NCBI GenBank assembly: GCA_947168855.1
Contig: CAMVNO010000003.1
Span: 326,930 to 390,929, forward strand
Reading direction: 5' to 3'
From: an uncultured Clostridia bacterium
GTDB lineage: Bacteria > Bacillota > Clostridia > Christensenellales > CAG-138
Length of the DNA stretch: 64,000 nt
The notes below the pieces were generated by a model. It saw only the letters and a program-made list of their open reading frames with translations, was not told where the DNA came from and made no database searches. Positions within the stretch are counted from its first letter, which is position 1. Every line of letters begins with the position of its first letter. Position numbers and translations under genes: made by a program. Positions 29,148 through 38,228 of this stretch are shown here, piece after piece.

Positions 29148-30566
29148 ATGAAAACCATTGTGATTGCGCCGCTTTCCACGCCGCAAACGCTGACGCGCGC
29201 CGCGTGGGACGCCGTTTTGTGCGCAAAGACGCTCTATCTGCAGACGGCGGAACATCCCTCGGCAAAGCCTGTGCTCGACGCCGGGCTCACGTTTGTTTCG
29301 ATGGACGATCTTTATGAAACCGCGGCAGATTTCGACGCGCTGAACGAAGCGATCGCCGCGCGGCTCGTTTCCGGCGGCGACTGCGTGTATGCCGTGATGG
29401 GCGACGGCTGCTTTGCGCAGCTGCCCGCGATCGAAGCGGCGGCGAAGAAAAAGGGCTTCCGCGTGGACGTGCTGCCCGGCGTATCCTACGCAAAGGCGGC
29501 GTTTCCCGCCGTGCAGGATGCGCAGGTTTTCACGGCGCGGACGCTTCCGAATCGGGTCGATCCCTCCGTGCCGCTGCTTATCCAGGAGCTGGACAGCCCA
29601 ATCATCGCGGGCGAGGTCAAGCTTGCGCTTTCGGAGATCTATCCGGACGATTGGTCCGTTACGCTTGCCACCATGCAGCCGGACGGACATTACGCATACC
29701 GCACCTTCCCGCTCTCGGAGCTCGATCGCAGGCGTACGCTGTTTGCGGGCTCGGTGCTGTACCTATCGCCTGCGTCGTTTGAGCAGCGTACGCGATACGG
29801 TTATTACGATCTCGTCACCGTTCTCAAGCGGCTGAGAGCGCCCGGAGGATGCCCGTGGGACCGCGAACAGACGCATGAAAGTCTAAAGGGCGATCTCATT
29901 GAGGAATGCTACGAGCTGAACGACGCGATCGACGAGCAGGACGACGCGCATATTATAGAAGAGCTCGGCGACGTGCTGATGGACGTCGTCTTCCATGCGA
30001 CGATCGCGGACGAGCAGGGGCGGTTCAATGAGAACGACGTGGCGGATGGCATCGTGAAAAAGATGGTCTACCGTCACCCGCACGTGTTCGGCACGGAAAA
30101 GGCGGAAACGAGCGCCGATGTGTTGAAGCGGTGGGACGAGCTGAAACAGAAAGAAAAGAATCAGAAGACGCAGAAAGAGGTTCTGTGCGCCGTGCCGAAG
30201 CGCTTTCCGGCGCTGATGCGTTCGGGCAAGGTGCAGAAGCGCGCGCGCAAGGTCGGCTTCGACTGGAACGACGCGAATGAAGCGCTGCCGAAGGTGTATG
30301 AGGAACTGGACGAGCTGAAAGCCGCGATGAACGGCGCGGGGGATATTGCGGAGGAAGCGGGCGATTTGCTGTTTGCGATCGTCAATGTGATCCGGCTTCT
30401 CGGGCTTGACAGCGAACAACTGCTGCACGATGCGACAGATAAATTCATCGCCCGGTTCGGGAGGATGGAGGAGTTTGCGGCGGCGGACGGCAAAAACCTT
30501 GCGGATCTTCCGCTGTCCGAACAGGACAAGTACTGGGAAAAGGCGAAAAAATCCCTGTTAATCTGA
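29148..30566 (+). CDS. yabN: YabN-type fusion: tetrapyrrole methylase-like domain plus MazG
   Basis: 472 residues. The N-terminal half is a SAM-dependent tetrapyrrole-methylase-like fold (MKTIVIAPLSTPQTLT; GDGCFAQLPAIEAAAKKKGF; VDVLPGVSYAKAAFP). The C-terminal half is a MazG NTP pyrophosphohydrolase with RAPGGCPWDREQTHESL, EECYELNDAIDEQD, EELGDVLMDVVFHA and the second MazG-like stretch VGFDWNDANEALPKVYEELDEL. In Bacillus, yabM(spoVB-like)-yabN-hup is the conserved order, matching this locus. The start at 29148 has AAGGAG; an upstream ATG at 29124 lies within the previous gene. Confidence 0.9.
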   Translation: MKTIVIAPLSTPQTLTRAAWDAVLCAKTLYLQTAEHPSAKPVLDAGLTFVSMDDLYETAADFDALNEAIAARLVSGGDCVYAVMGDGCFAQLPAIEAAAKKKGFRVDVLPGVSYAKAAFPAVQDAQVFTARTLPNRVDPSVPLLIQELDSPIIAGEVKLALSEIYPDDWSVTLATMQPDGHYAYRTFPLSELDRRRTLFAGSVLYLSPASFEQRTRYGYYDLVTVLKRLRAPGGCPWDREQTHESLKGDLIEECYELNDAIDEQDDAHIIEELGDVLMDVVFHATIADEQGRFNENDVADGIVKKMVYRHPHVFGTEKAETSADVLKRWDELKQKEKNQKTQKEVLCAVPKRFPALMRSGKVQKRARKVGFDWNDANEALPKVYEELDELKAAMNGAGDIAEEAGDLLFAIVNVIRLLGLDSEQLLHDATDKFIARFGRMEEFAAADGKNLADLPLSEQDKYWEKAKKSLLI

Positions 30567-30585
30567 TAAAAAAGCATTTTGGGAC

Positions 30586-30614
30586 TTGACGAAAGCGGTT
30601 TTGATTGGTAAAAT
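30586..30614 (+). promoter_or_regulatory. Promoter of the HU gene
   Basis: TTGACG (30586-30591), 17-bp spacer, TAAAAT (30609-30614), about 59 bp before the ATG. Confidence 0.7.
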
Positions 30615-30672
30615 AGCAACGCTCGTCAAACGAGCGGCATAACTTTTGAAATTCATTTACGGAGGAATAATC

Positions 30673-30945
30673 ATGAACAAGACTGAACTCATCGCGGCAG
30701 TTGCAGAGAAGAGCGAACTGTCCAAGAAGGACGCAGAGAAGGCCGTTAACGCGGTTGTCAGCACCATCGTCGAAGCGCTCAAGGCGGACGAGAAGGTTTC
30801 CGTCGTCGGTTTCGGCTCCTTTGAAGCAAAGACCCGTCCGGCACGCAAGGGCCACAACCCGGCAACCGGCAAGGAGATCGAGATTGCGGCGACCAAGGCT
30901 GCTGCGTTCAAGGCAGGCAAGGCTCTGAAGGACGCTCTCAACTAA
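30673..30945 (+). CDS. hup: HU family DNA-binding protein
   Basis: 90 residues, standard length. [37 protein letters not shown] and [21 protein letters not shown] are canonical HU, including the Pro-containing DNA-intercalating arm. Nucleoid-organising dimer. The start at 30673 has GGAGGA; a longer in-frame ATG at 30646 lies upstream of that site. It has its own promoter and terminator, consistent with high expression, and its codon use is strongly biased. Confidence 0.97.
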   Translation: MNKTELIAAVAEKSELSKKDAEKAVNAVVSTIVEALKADEKVSVVGFGSFEAKTRPARKGHNPATGKEIEIAATKAAAFKAGKALKDALN

Positions 30946-30965
30946 TCGAATTGATTTATAAAACG

Positions 30966-30995
30966 GGACCGCAGATCTGCGGTCCTGATTTTTTT
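30966..30995 (+). terminator. Intrinsic terminator of hup
   Basis: Perfect stem GGACCGCA/TGCGGTCC (30966-30985) with loop GATC, then GATTTTTTT. Confidence 0.88.
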
Positions 30996-31052
30996 GCGGC
31001 TTCCGGTCCCCGAAAAAGGCGCTGAAGCATTCGACACGAAACGACTCCGTAC

Positions 31053-31081
31053 TTTACGGATCGGAACCGATGTGCTATAAT
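31053..31081 (+). promoter_or_regulatory. Promoter of the secreted repeat protein gene
   Basis: TTTACG (31053-31058), 17-bp spacer ending TGTGC, perfect TATAAT (31076-31081), 57 bp before the ATG. Confidence 0.7.
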
Positions 31082-31138
31082 CCGATCGTATCATTCCGGC
31101 GTGCGGATTTACCCGGCGCCGCAAAGCGAGGACTGCCT

Positions 31139-32755
31139 ATGAAACAGATTTGCGCGATCGTTCTTTCATTTTTGCTGCTCGGCATACCGGGCCTCCTGTA
31201 TGACACGGCGAACGCACCGCAGGGAATCGCAACGCGCTCGGATCTGATGCGGATCGCGGAGAATCCGGGCGGAAGCTATGTTCTCACGGCGGACATTGAT
31301 CTCGGCGACGCGGCATGGACGCCGATCCCGTTCTCCGGCACGCTGGACGGAGCGGGACATACGATCGGCAATCTCACAGTGGTTGAGACAGGTGCGGAAA
31401 CCGCCGTCACGCTCGACGGCAACCGCAGGAAATTCGATGCGGTGTTCGGTGGGCTGTTTTCCGTCGTGACCGACGCAGAGATCAAAAACCTGCGGCTTTT
31501 GAACGCCGAGATCCGGATCGACACGGATCAGAACTGCTTTACCGGCGCGATCGCGGGCTATGCGTCCGAGACCGTTTTTTCCGACTGCATTGTGTCGACG
31601 CGCAATTCGCTGACGATCTCATCGGTCAACGCCGGCGTCGGCGGGATCCTCGGCTATAACCGCCACTGCCTGTTCAAGAACTGCACGGTCGAGGCGGAGC
31701 TGCTGTTTATCGACCGGAATCCGGACGTGCTCTGCGAGGAGTTTCTCGGCGGCGTCTATGCAAACGGCTGCGGCTCGATCAGCGACTGCACGGTGTATAC
31801 GCGCGGCTACGCCGACATATACGGTTACGCGCACAACGGCGGCGTCGTGGGCATGTTCAAGCGTTCCCGCGACTATAACGGAAAGATCCCTTCCATCCGC
31901 GATTCGAGCGTCGACGCGGAGATCCGGTTTTTCGAGGTCACGCCGTCGAGACGCGCGTACTGCAACGCGATCATCGGCGAGGACAGCGCCAAGGACTGTT
32001 ATCTGACGCATAATAAAACGCTGCACTTTGATTCGACCTATTACAACGAAGCGATCCCGACGCGGCCGGAAGCCTGCGAATCGCCGACGTATACGGAGGT
32101 TGTGACGGAGCCGACCTGTCAGGAGTGGGGGTATACGACCTATACGTGCAATGAATGCGGATATACCTACCGGGACGACTATACGCTTCCGCGGCACAAC
32201 TACCGGGAGGAGATCACGGAGCCTGCGTCGTGCGTGAAGGAGGGAAAGGCGGTTTATACCTGCGTATATTGCGGAGATTCCTATTCCGGTACGATCCCCG
32301 CCGCGGGACATACGCCCGGCGAATGGATCACGGTCAAGGAGCCGACAGCCGACGCGGAAGGCGAGGAGGCGATCGTCTGTACCGTTTGCGGCGAGGTGCT
32401 GGATACGCGCCCGATCCCTGCCGTCGGTCCCGCGCCCGAAGACGGTCCGATCCCGGTCCGGAGCATTCAGCTCGAAGAAACGGTGATCGAGCTTCACACA
32501 GGCGAGACCGCCGCGCTTGAGATCATGGTTGAACCGTTCAATGCCGCAGACAGCACGGTGCACTTTGAAAGCGCAGACCCGAGCGTCGTCCGCGTCGATG
32601 ACGCGGGACATCTCACCGCGCTGTACCCGGGCACGTCGACGATCCGCGTTTACAGCGCGGACGGCAACGCCGAAGCGTTTTGTTCCGTGCTCGTCACGGC
32701 GCTTCCGCAGCAGGAAGAGGAGCATTCGCCGTTCTCCTGGCTCCGATGCGGCTGA
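31139..32755 (+). CDS. Secreted protein with GLUG-like repeats, three Cys-pair repeats and a bacterial Ig-like domain
   Basis: 538 residues. A signal peptide (MKQICAIVLSFLLLGIPGLL) is followed by a beta-helix-type region with GLUG-like pieces (SGTLDGAGHTIGNLTV, FGGLFSVVTDAEIKNLRL, GGILGYN). Three repeated units each carry a CxxC (TYTCNECGYTY, VYTCVYCGDSY, AIVCTVCGEVL), joined by Glu-Pro/Thr and Gly-His turns. A BIG2-like Ig domain ends the protein (RSIQLEETVIELHTGETAALEI). There is no sortase motif or membrane anchor. Likely an extracellular or surface protein. The start at 31139 has GAGGA; an ATG at 31070 lies in the promoter. Confidence 0.75.
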   Translation: MKQICAIVLSFLLLGIPGLLYDTANAPQGIATRSDLMRIAENPGGSYVLTADIDLGDAAWTPIPFSGTLDGAGHTIGNLTVVETGAETAVTLDGNRRKFDAVFGGLFSVVTDAEIKNLRLLNAEIRIDTDQNCFTGAIAGYASETVFSDCIVSTRNSLTISSVNAGVGGILGYNRHCLFKNCTVEAELLFIDRNPDVLCEEFLGGVYANGCGSISDCTVYTRGYADIYGYAHNGGVVGMFKRSRDYNGKIPSIRDSSVDAEIRFFEVTPSRRAYCNAIIGEDSAKDCYLTHNKTLHFDSTYYNEAIPTRPEACESPTYTEVVTEPTCQEWGYTTYTCNECGYTYRDDYTLPRHNYREEITEPASCVKEGKAVYTCVYCGDSYSGTIPAAGHTPGEWITVKEPTADAEGEEAIVCTVCGEVLDTRPIPAVGPAPEDGPIPVRSIQLEETVIELHTGETAALEIMVEPFNAADSTVHFESADPSVVRVDDAGHLTALYPGTSTIRVYSADGNAEAFCSVLVTALPQQEEEHSPFSWLRCG

Positions 32756-32774
32756 GCTTCCGGATAATCAGAAT

Positions 32775-33022
32775 CAGGGGATGTTCAGAAAGTGTTCTGC
32801 ATTTCTGAACATCCCCTGAAAATTGCAGCATGGCTGCATGAATCGGCTATTCCGTTGCCGCATGTAAAGGTTTTCCGTTCGGAAAACCGACCTCCATGAC
32901 GGCTGTGCCGTCAATTCATGCGCCGCAGGGCGCAATTCATGTCCGAAGGACAATTCACGGAGCGAAGCGAGAATTCATAAAGAGGGTGTTAAGAAACCGC
33001 TTTTTGTTTCTTAACACCCTCT
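32775..33022. repeat. Multi-hairpin repeat element, copy 2 (inverted relative to copy 1)
   Basis: Fills the gap between the convergent genes ending at 32755 and 33032. Its end hairpins are 32775-32791/32802-32818 (arm GGGGATGTTCAGAAA) and 32981-32997/33006-33022 (arm AGAGGGTGTTAAGAAAC, 17 bp perfect). In between are small hairpins spaced by AATTCAT, including GCAGC-type, GGTTTTCC-type, GACGGC-type, GCGCC-type and GTCC-type stems also found in copy 1. Compared with copy 1 the stems are the same but most loops differ, and one or two hairpin units are missing. No U-tracts follow the end hairpins. Confidence 0.85.
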
Positions 33023-33031
33023 CTTCGTTTG

Positions 33032-34675
33032 TTATCGGATCGCGTTCTGCAGTTCTTCGGCGAGGGCGCGCATCGCTTCGGCGTCCGTTTTCGCTTCGGA
33101 GCGATCGGCGGTAAGGATGCCGTTCACCTCGTTTTCCACGTCCGTAAGCTGCGTATAGATCGCGCCGCAGAGCCCCTTCGGGATGGCGGGCAGGATCTCG
33201 TTCCGGTAAAGCGCGATCACCGCGTTCCGGTATGCGGACCGGTCGGTGAAGAACCGGTAGCCGTATTTCTTCTTTGTTTGTTCCGTCAGCACATATCCGC
33301 CGAATTCGGACAGCAAACAGGGTTTATCCGCTTTCCGGAGGCGGAACGGGCGGAAATACACATGCTCGCTGCGTACGTCGCTTTCCGTCTGCCGGAACCA
33401 GCCGGACGTCGTGTCGAAGAAACGGGTCGGATCCAGCGGCTTGAGCGTGCGGTAGACCGTGTCGGCGGTGAATTGCCCCCAGCCCTCGTTGAAGACCGTC
33501 CAGCCGACGATGCAGGGCGCGTCGAACAGGTGCGCGATCGTGGCTTTTGCGGTATCCAGAAAGACCTTTCGCGTCGCCGGATCACGGTTCAGATGCTTGT
33601 CGGACCGCCGTTTCATCCCGATCGCTGGCAGGGCGCTGTCGCGCAGAAAATGATAATCGCCGTTGTTTACAAAGTCCTGCAGAACCAGCATGCCGAGCCG
33701 GTCGCAAGCCGCATAGAACGGAAGCGGCTCCACGCGGATATGCTTTCGCAGCATGTTGAAGCCCTGCGCCTTCGCAGCAAGGACGTCGCGTTCATAGCCG
33801 CTGTCGTCGGGCGGCAGACAGAGTCCGTCGGGCCAGTAGCCCTGATCCAGAAGCCCGTGAAAGAAACAGGGCTTTCCGTTCAGCAGCAGCCGCGGAATGC
33901 CGTCTGTAACGCTTGCAGAGACCGTTCTAAGCGCAAAATACGACCTTACCGTATCCTTGCCGCACTGAACCGTAAACGGGTACAGATGCGGCGATTCGGG
34001 CGTCCAGAGGATCGGGTCCGGGATCGGGATCGTCACAGCCTGTTCGGATATGTCGACAGGGATCGGTCCCGCCGGCGTTTCGACCGTGATGCGCGCGCCG
34101 GGGAACGGATTGTTCGTTTCCAATGCGATCGTGACCGCGTCGAGAGAAGGGGTGATCTTCAGCAAGGTGAGATACGTTTCCGGCACGACCTCCAGCCAGA
34201 CCGACTGCCAGATCCCGGAGAACGGCGTATACCACATACCGCCCGGATTCTGCTTCTGCTTGCCCCACGGATATGTGTGATCGAGCGTGTCGACCGCGTT
34301 GACGACGAGCTCGTTCTCTTCCTGAAGCAGCGCGGTCACGTCCAGCGAAAACGGCAGATATCCGCCTGCGTGTCTGCCCGCGAGCGCGCCGTTTACAAGG
34401 ACCTCTGCCATCTGATCGACCGCGCCGAAATGCAGGATCACGCGATCCTGCGCGGCGTGCGCGGGCATGGGAAAAACGCGCCGGTACCACATGGTTTCCT
34501 CCGGCGAAATACGCCGTTCAACGCCGGACAGCGGCGCTTCGGGCGGATAGGGGACGTTGATGCGATCCGGAAACGATGCGGGGTAATCGCCGTTCGTCAC
34601 GGCAAAGTCCCAGGTCCCGTTCAGATTGATAAAGCTGTTGCGCCGCATCTGCGGACGCGGATAGGCGTTAAGCAT
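33032..34675 (-). CDS. Glycoside hydrolase family 2 enzyme
   Basis: 547 residues. An N-terminal jelly-roll sugar-binding domain (NLNGTWDFAV, WYRRVFPMP, GGYLPFSLDVT), an Ig-like domain and a TIM barrel follow the GH2 order. The acid/base Glu is in TVFNEGWGQF and the nucleophile Glu in LLSEFGGY. It lacks a signal peptide, so it should act on imported disaccharides. The operon (galM-galK-MFS-GH2) suggests a beta-galactosidase-like role; beta-glucuronidase or mannosidase activity cannot be excluded by motif. The ATG overlaps the transporter's 3' end by 8 bp. Confidence 0.87.
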   Translation of the reverse strand: MLNAYPRPQMRRNSFINLNGTWDFAVTNGDYPASFPDRINVPYPPEAPLSGVERRISPEETMWYRRVFPMPAHAAQDRVILHFGAVDQMAEVLVNGALAGRHAGGYLPFSLDVTALLQEENELVVNAVDTLDHTYPWGKQKQNPGGMWYTPFSGIWQSVWLEVVPETYLTLLKITPSLDAVTIALETNNPFPGARITVETPAGPIPVDISEQAVTIPIPDPILWTPESPHLYPFTVQCGKDTVRSYFALRTVSASVTDGIPRLLLNGKPCFFHGLLDQGYWPDGLCLPPDDSGYERDVLAAKAQGFNMLRKHIRVEPLPFYAACDRLGMLVLQDFVNNGDYHFLRDSALPAIGMKRRSDKHLNRDPATRKVFLDTAKATIAHLFDAPCIVGWTVFNEGWGQFTADTVYRTLKPLDPTRFFDTTSGWFRQTESDVRSEHVYFRPFRLRKADKPCLLSEFGGYVLTEQTKKKYGYRFFTDRSAYRNAVIALYRNEILPAIPKGLCGAIYTQLTDVENEVNGILTADRSEAKTDAEAMRALAEELQNAIR

Positions 34676-35972
34676 GCTTCTTCGCCTTTCCGGCGCGGTA
34701 TAGCTCGATCCCGATCACGATCGCGATCGGCAGCAGAACAATGCCCGCCCAAAGGAAGATGTTCGCGTTCGGAATAAAGGAGAACGTGCCGTCGTTGTTT
34801 TTCACCGTTTCCGCGCCCTTGAGAACCAGCTTGCCGATCTCGGGACCGACGACGCCGGGGATCAGCACCTGTCCGATGATGCGAAGCCCCTGGAATCTGC
34901 CCGCCATGCCGAGCGGCGTGCAGTCGCGAATGCGCGCGCCGAACACCGCCATGCCGCAGAGATACCCGCACATCATCAGAAGCGAGCCCAAAAACACAAG
35001 CGCCGTATTCCGGAACAGGTAGAGGAACGCATAGCCCAAAACGAGCACGACCAGTGCCGGAATGAGCGTCTTCCGGTATCCGAGACGATCGTAGAGCCGC
35101 CCGTAAAACACGGTGGCGGCCGCCGCAAGCAGGATCGCCGGCGCCATGATCAGTACATAGTTGTCGAGGTGCAGCGCTTCGGTATAGTACAGGATCAGGT
35201 ACGGCATAAAGACCTGAATGGAAATGCCGAATATCGTAAAGCAGATCAGCGACAGATACAGGTCCGGATTTGTGCGGATGATCCGCGGTCGGAACCCGTA
35301 GAACAGCGTCTTTATATATCCGTCCGTGACGGGCGCTGCGGGTCTGCTTTCGTCGATCAGGAAGAAGCCGAGCGCGCCGGAAACGAGCACAACGCCGCCG
35401 ATCACCAGGAACAGCAGCGTCCAGTGCGCCGGATCCTTCTTGTCGATCCACATCGTTCCGCCGAACACAACGAGGATCGCCATCAGCGGCATCATGGCGT
35501 TGATGCCCTCCGCCTTGCCGCGGTTCGTTTCGTCCGTGCTGTCCGTCAGCCACGCGTTGAAGCACGCGTCGTTTGCCGTCGAGCCGAAGAACGTCATAAC
35601 GCAGTCGAACACGATGACGAGCGTGACGCCGATCGCCGCGGCTTTTGCGGCGTCCTGCGCGGCGGCGGGGAAGAGCTTTGCGATCCAGTCGACGCGCAGC
35701 GCGGCGAACACCAGGATCGAAATGCCCCAAAGAAGGTAGCCGACCGTGATGAACGCCTTGCGCTTTCCGACACGGTCGGAAGCCGCGCCGATCAGAAGCG
35801 TCGTCAGCGTTGCGGCGACGGCGCTTGCCTGCACCATCAGAGCGATCTCGCTCTGCGAAGCGTTGAACATGTGGTAGATGAAGACGTTGAAATACATGTT
35901 TTCAACGACCCATGCGATCTGTCCGATCAGGCTGAACAGGATCAGCGCGATCCAAAAGCGTTTGCGCTGCAT
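34668..35972 (-). CDS. MFS transporter, probable sugar or glycoside importer
   Basis: 434 residues with about 12 membrane helices. MFS loop motif GAASDRVGKRKAF between helices 2 and 3, and a matching DRLGYRKTL in the second half. A large hydrophilic segment (SRPAAPVTDGYIKTLFYGFRPR) forms the central loop. It lies 3 bp downstream of galK and overlaps the GH2 gene, so galactoside uptake is the best inference; the substrate is not shown by sequence. Confidence 0.85.
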   Translation of the reverse strand: MQRKRFWIALILFSLIGQIAWVVENMYFNVFIYHMFNASQSEIALMVQASAVAATLTTLLIGAASDRVGKRKAFITVGYLLWGISILVFAALRVDWIAKLFPAAAQDAAKAAAIGVTLVIVFDCVMTFFGSTANDACFNAWLTDSTDETNRGKAEGINAMMPLMAILVVFGGTMWIDKKDPAHWTLLFLVIGGVVLVSGALGFFLIDESRPAAPVTDGYIKTLFYGFRPRIIRTNPDLYLSLICFTIFGISIQVFMPYLILYYTEALHLDNYVLIMAPAILLAAAATVFYGRLYDRLGYRKTLIPALVVLVLGYAFLYLFRNTALVFLGSLLMMCGYLCGMAVFGARIRDCTPLGMAGRFQGLRIIGQVLIPGVVGPEIGKLVLKGAETVKNNDGTFSFIPNANIFLWAGIVLLPIAIVIGIELYRAGKAKKHA

Positions 35973-35975
35973 ACT

Positions 35976-37166
35976 TTAATCCTCCAACGGCAGTTCATAA
36001 ACGCCGCGCTTGCGCACCGAAAGCGGATGGCACGCGCCGGGCGAGAGCACGCGGTCCATATCGGCGCAGAACTCGTCCAGCATGTCGTTCGGAACGATCG
36101 CAAGGACGGTCCCGGCAAACCCGCCGCCGTGCACGCGCACAGCGCCGCGTCCGTTGAGCAGCCGCTTGGCGTAGCAGATCGTAAACGCAACCGCCTGCGC
36201 ATTTTCGTGCCCTTCGGCGATCACGTTCTGCAGCATCGTATAGGAGGATTCGCCCGAGGCGTTCAGCACGGCAAGGAACGTGTCGAAATCGTTGCGCTCC
36301 AGCGCCTGCTTTGCGGAAAGGACGCGCTTGTTCTCGTCGAAAACGTGCATGGCGCGCAGCACGGCGCGGTCGCCGAACATCCTGCGCAGCACCGGAAGCG
36401 ACGCGTAGAAATCGTCCTCGCTGACGTCGCGCAGCGCGTTTGCGCCGAAGAACGAATCGAGCGCCGAAAGCTCGCGTGTGATCGCGGCGTAGCAGTCGGT
36501 CAGGTTCGCGTGATCCGCGCCGGAATCGATGATGACGAGCGTGTGCCCTGAAGCGCCGAAATCGAAATTGACGCGCTCCGCAACCGGAACGGCGGGATCG
36601 GAAAAATCGAAGAACTGGATCCCGCCCAGCGCGCACGCCATCTGGTCGAGCAGTCCGGAGGGCTTGCCGAAAAACACGTTTTCGGCGCGCTGCCCGATCA
36701 CTGCAAGCGCGATCTCATTGAGATCGCCGTCGAGATAAAACCCTTCCATGACGCCGGCAAGCAGGACCTCGATGGCGGCGGAGGAGCTTAAACCGCTTCC
36801 GGAAAGCACGTGGGACACGACATAGATATCGAGCCCGAACGGGTTTGCCCCGCGCTGTACGATCCCGCTCAGAACGCCGCGCAAAAGCGCCGTTGTGGTG
36901 CCGTATTCGTTCGGATCCGGCTCGAGCGCGTCAAGCGCGACGGAACAGGCGGGGAAACCTTTGGAAACAAGCCGCACCTCGTTCCGGTCGCTGGGCGCGG
37001 CAAGCGCGAGCGCCGAGAGATTCACGCCGCACGCAAGCACAAGACCGTGCTGATGGTCGGTGTGATTGCCGACGAGTTCGCTTCGCCCGCAGGCGGTGAA
37101 AACCCGCTTTGCGGGGCGTCCGAAGATCGATTCAAATTCTTTGCGCAGATCATTGACGGATTCCAT
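35976..37166 (-). CDS. galK: Galactokinase
   Basis: 396 residues, GHMP kinase family. The galactose signature appears as GRSELVGNHTDHQHG; the ATP-binding motif is VLSGSGLSSSAAIEV; the third motif is VHGGGFAGTVLAIV. Converts galactose to galactose 1-phosphate in the Leloir pathway. The ATG at 37164-37166 (MESVNDLRKEF) has GGGAGGA; in-frame extension upstream runs into galM and is spurious. galT and galE are not in this window. Confidence 0.94.
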   Translation of the reverse strand: MESVNDLRKEFESIFGRPAKRVFTACGRSELVGNHTDHQHGLVLACGVNLSALALAAPSDRNEVRLVSKGFPACSVALDALEPDPNEYGTTTALLRGVLSGIVQRGANPFGLDIYVVSHVLSGSGLSSSAAIEVLLAGVMEGFYLDGDLNEIALAVIGQRAENVFFGKPSGLLDQMACALGGIQFFDFSDPAVPVAERVNFDFGASGHTLVIIDSGADHANLTDCYAAITRELSALDSFFGANALRDVSEDDFYASLPVLRRMFGDRAVLRAMHVFDENKRVLSAKQALERNDFDTFLAVLNASGESSYTMLQNVIAEGHENAQAVAFTICYAKRLLNGRGAVRVHGGGFAGTVLAIVPNDMLDEFCADMDRVLSPGACHPLSVRKRGVYELPLED

Positions 37167-37168
37167 AT

Positions 37169-38146
37169 TCAGTCCTCCCGAAACAAAAATCGAAATTGTG
37201 TTGTGCGTGTAAAGGGTACGCCGGGCGTCAGCGTGTTTTCCGGCGCAAGCGGCAGAGCGCGCTGCGCCTGCCGTCCTTCCGTTTCCAGACAGACCGCGCC
37301 GAACGGACCGTAGACCGCGCCGTCCTTTCCGACGCCGGAAAGATATTTTGCGGTATAGAACTGAACGGCGGTGCAGTCGGTCCGAATCTCCATGCCGATG
37401 CCGCGGCTGCCGCAAAGCCGGATCGGTCCGCCCGAGAGAACGAAGCTGTGGTCGTATTCGCCGCCGATCTCCCGCATCGCGCGGAAATCGAATCGCGTGC
37501 CGGCAACGTCCGCCTCCCCGTCGAGAGGAATCAGCGCGGAATCGACGGGAACGTAACGGTCCGCGGGGATCTCCAGCAGATGCGAACGCGCGTCGCCCGC
37601 GTCGTGCCCGTTCAGGTTCCAGTAGCCGTGATTCGTGGGGTTCCATGCGGTCTCCCGATCCGAAACACCGCGATAGGCGATCGTCAGCGTATTGCCGGAC
37701 AGCGTGTACACCGCGTCGCAGCGAAGCGTTCCGGGGAAGCCCTCGTCGCCGTCCGGCGACAGCAGCGAAAACGTCACGGAATCGTCCGAGGTTTCGGCGT
37801 CCCAGATGCGCTTGTGAAACCCGATCCTGCCGCCGTGCAGCTGGTTTTTGCCGTCGTTTGCGGTCAAGGGGAAGGCGTTCAGCCCAATCCTTGCGACCGC
37901 GTCCGGGATCCGTCCTGCGTACCGCCCGATCGACGCGCCGAGACAGTCTGAGCTGTTTTCGTACGCGCGGACCGTTTCAAAGCCGAGCAGAATATCGACG
38001 CGCTCTCCTTTGTGCGGCAGAACGACGGACTGCAGCGTCGCACCGTAATCGAGCACGGTCACGGAAATGCCGCGATCGTTCGTAAGCGTGTAAGCGAACA
38101 CGTCGCGTCCGTCCTGCGTTGCGCCGAAGCGCCGTTTTTCGACCAT
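37169..38146 (-). CDS. galM: Aldose 1-epimerase (mutarotase)
   Basis: 325 residues. Interconverts alpha and beta anomers of galactose and glucose ahead of GalK. Motifs: VLDYGATLQSVVLP, NPTNHGYWNLNGH (catalytic His), and TDCTAVQFYTAKYL in place of the usual Glu-containing C-terminal region. It starts at 38144-38146 with GGAGGG and is the first gene of the galactoside operon, with a promoter just upstream. Confidence 0.93.
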   Translation of the reverse strand: MVEKRRFGATQDGRDVFAYTLTNDRGISVTVLDYGATLQSVVLPHKGERVDILLGFETVRAYENSSDCLGASIGRYAGRIPDAVARIGLNAFPLTANDGKNQLHGGRIGFHKRIWDAETSDDSVTFSLLSPDGDEGFPGTLRCDAVYTLSGNTLTIAYRGVSDRETAWNPTNHGYWNLNGHDAGDARSHLLEIPADRYVPVDSALIPLDGEADVAGTRFDFRAMREIGGEYDHSFVLSGGPIRLCGSRGIGMEIRTDCTAVQFYTAKYLSGVGKDGAVYGPFGAVCLETEGRQAQRALPLAPENTLTPGVPFTRTTQFRFLFRED

Positions 38147-38173
38147 GTCACACCCTCCGGTCAAGATATTCCT

Positions 38174-38202
38174 ATTATACAAAGCCCGTAAACAAAACGC
38201 AA
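38174..38202 (-). promoter_or_regulatory. Promoter of galM-galK-MFS-GH2
   Basis: Minus strand: TTGCGT (38202-38197), 17-bp spacer, perfect TATAAT (38179-38174). No regulator gene is adjacent and I see no clear operator palindrome. Confidence 0.65.
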
Positions 38203-38228
38203 TCGTTTCCCAAGAAAAAAGAACGCGC

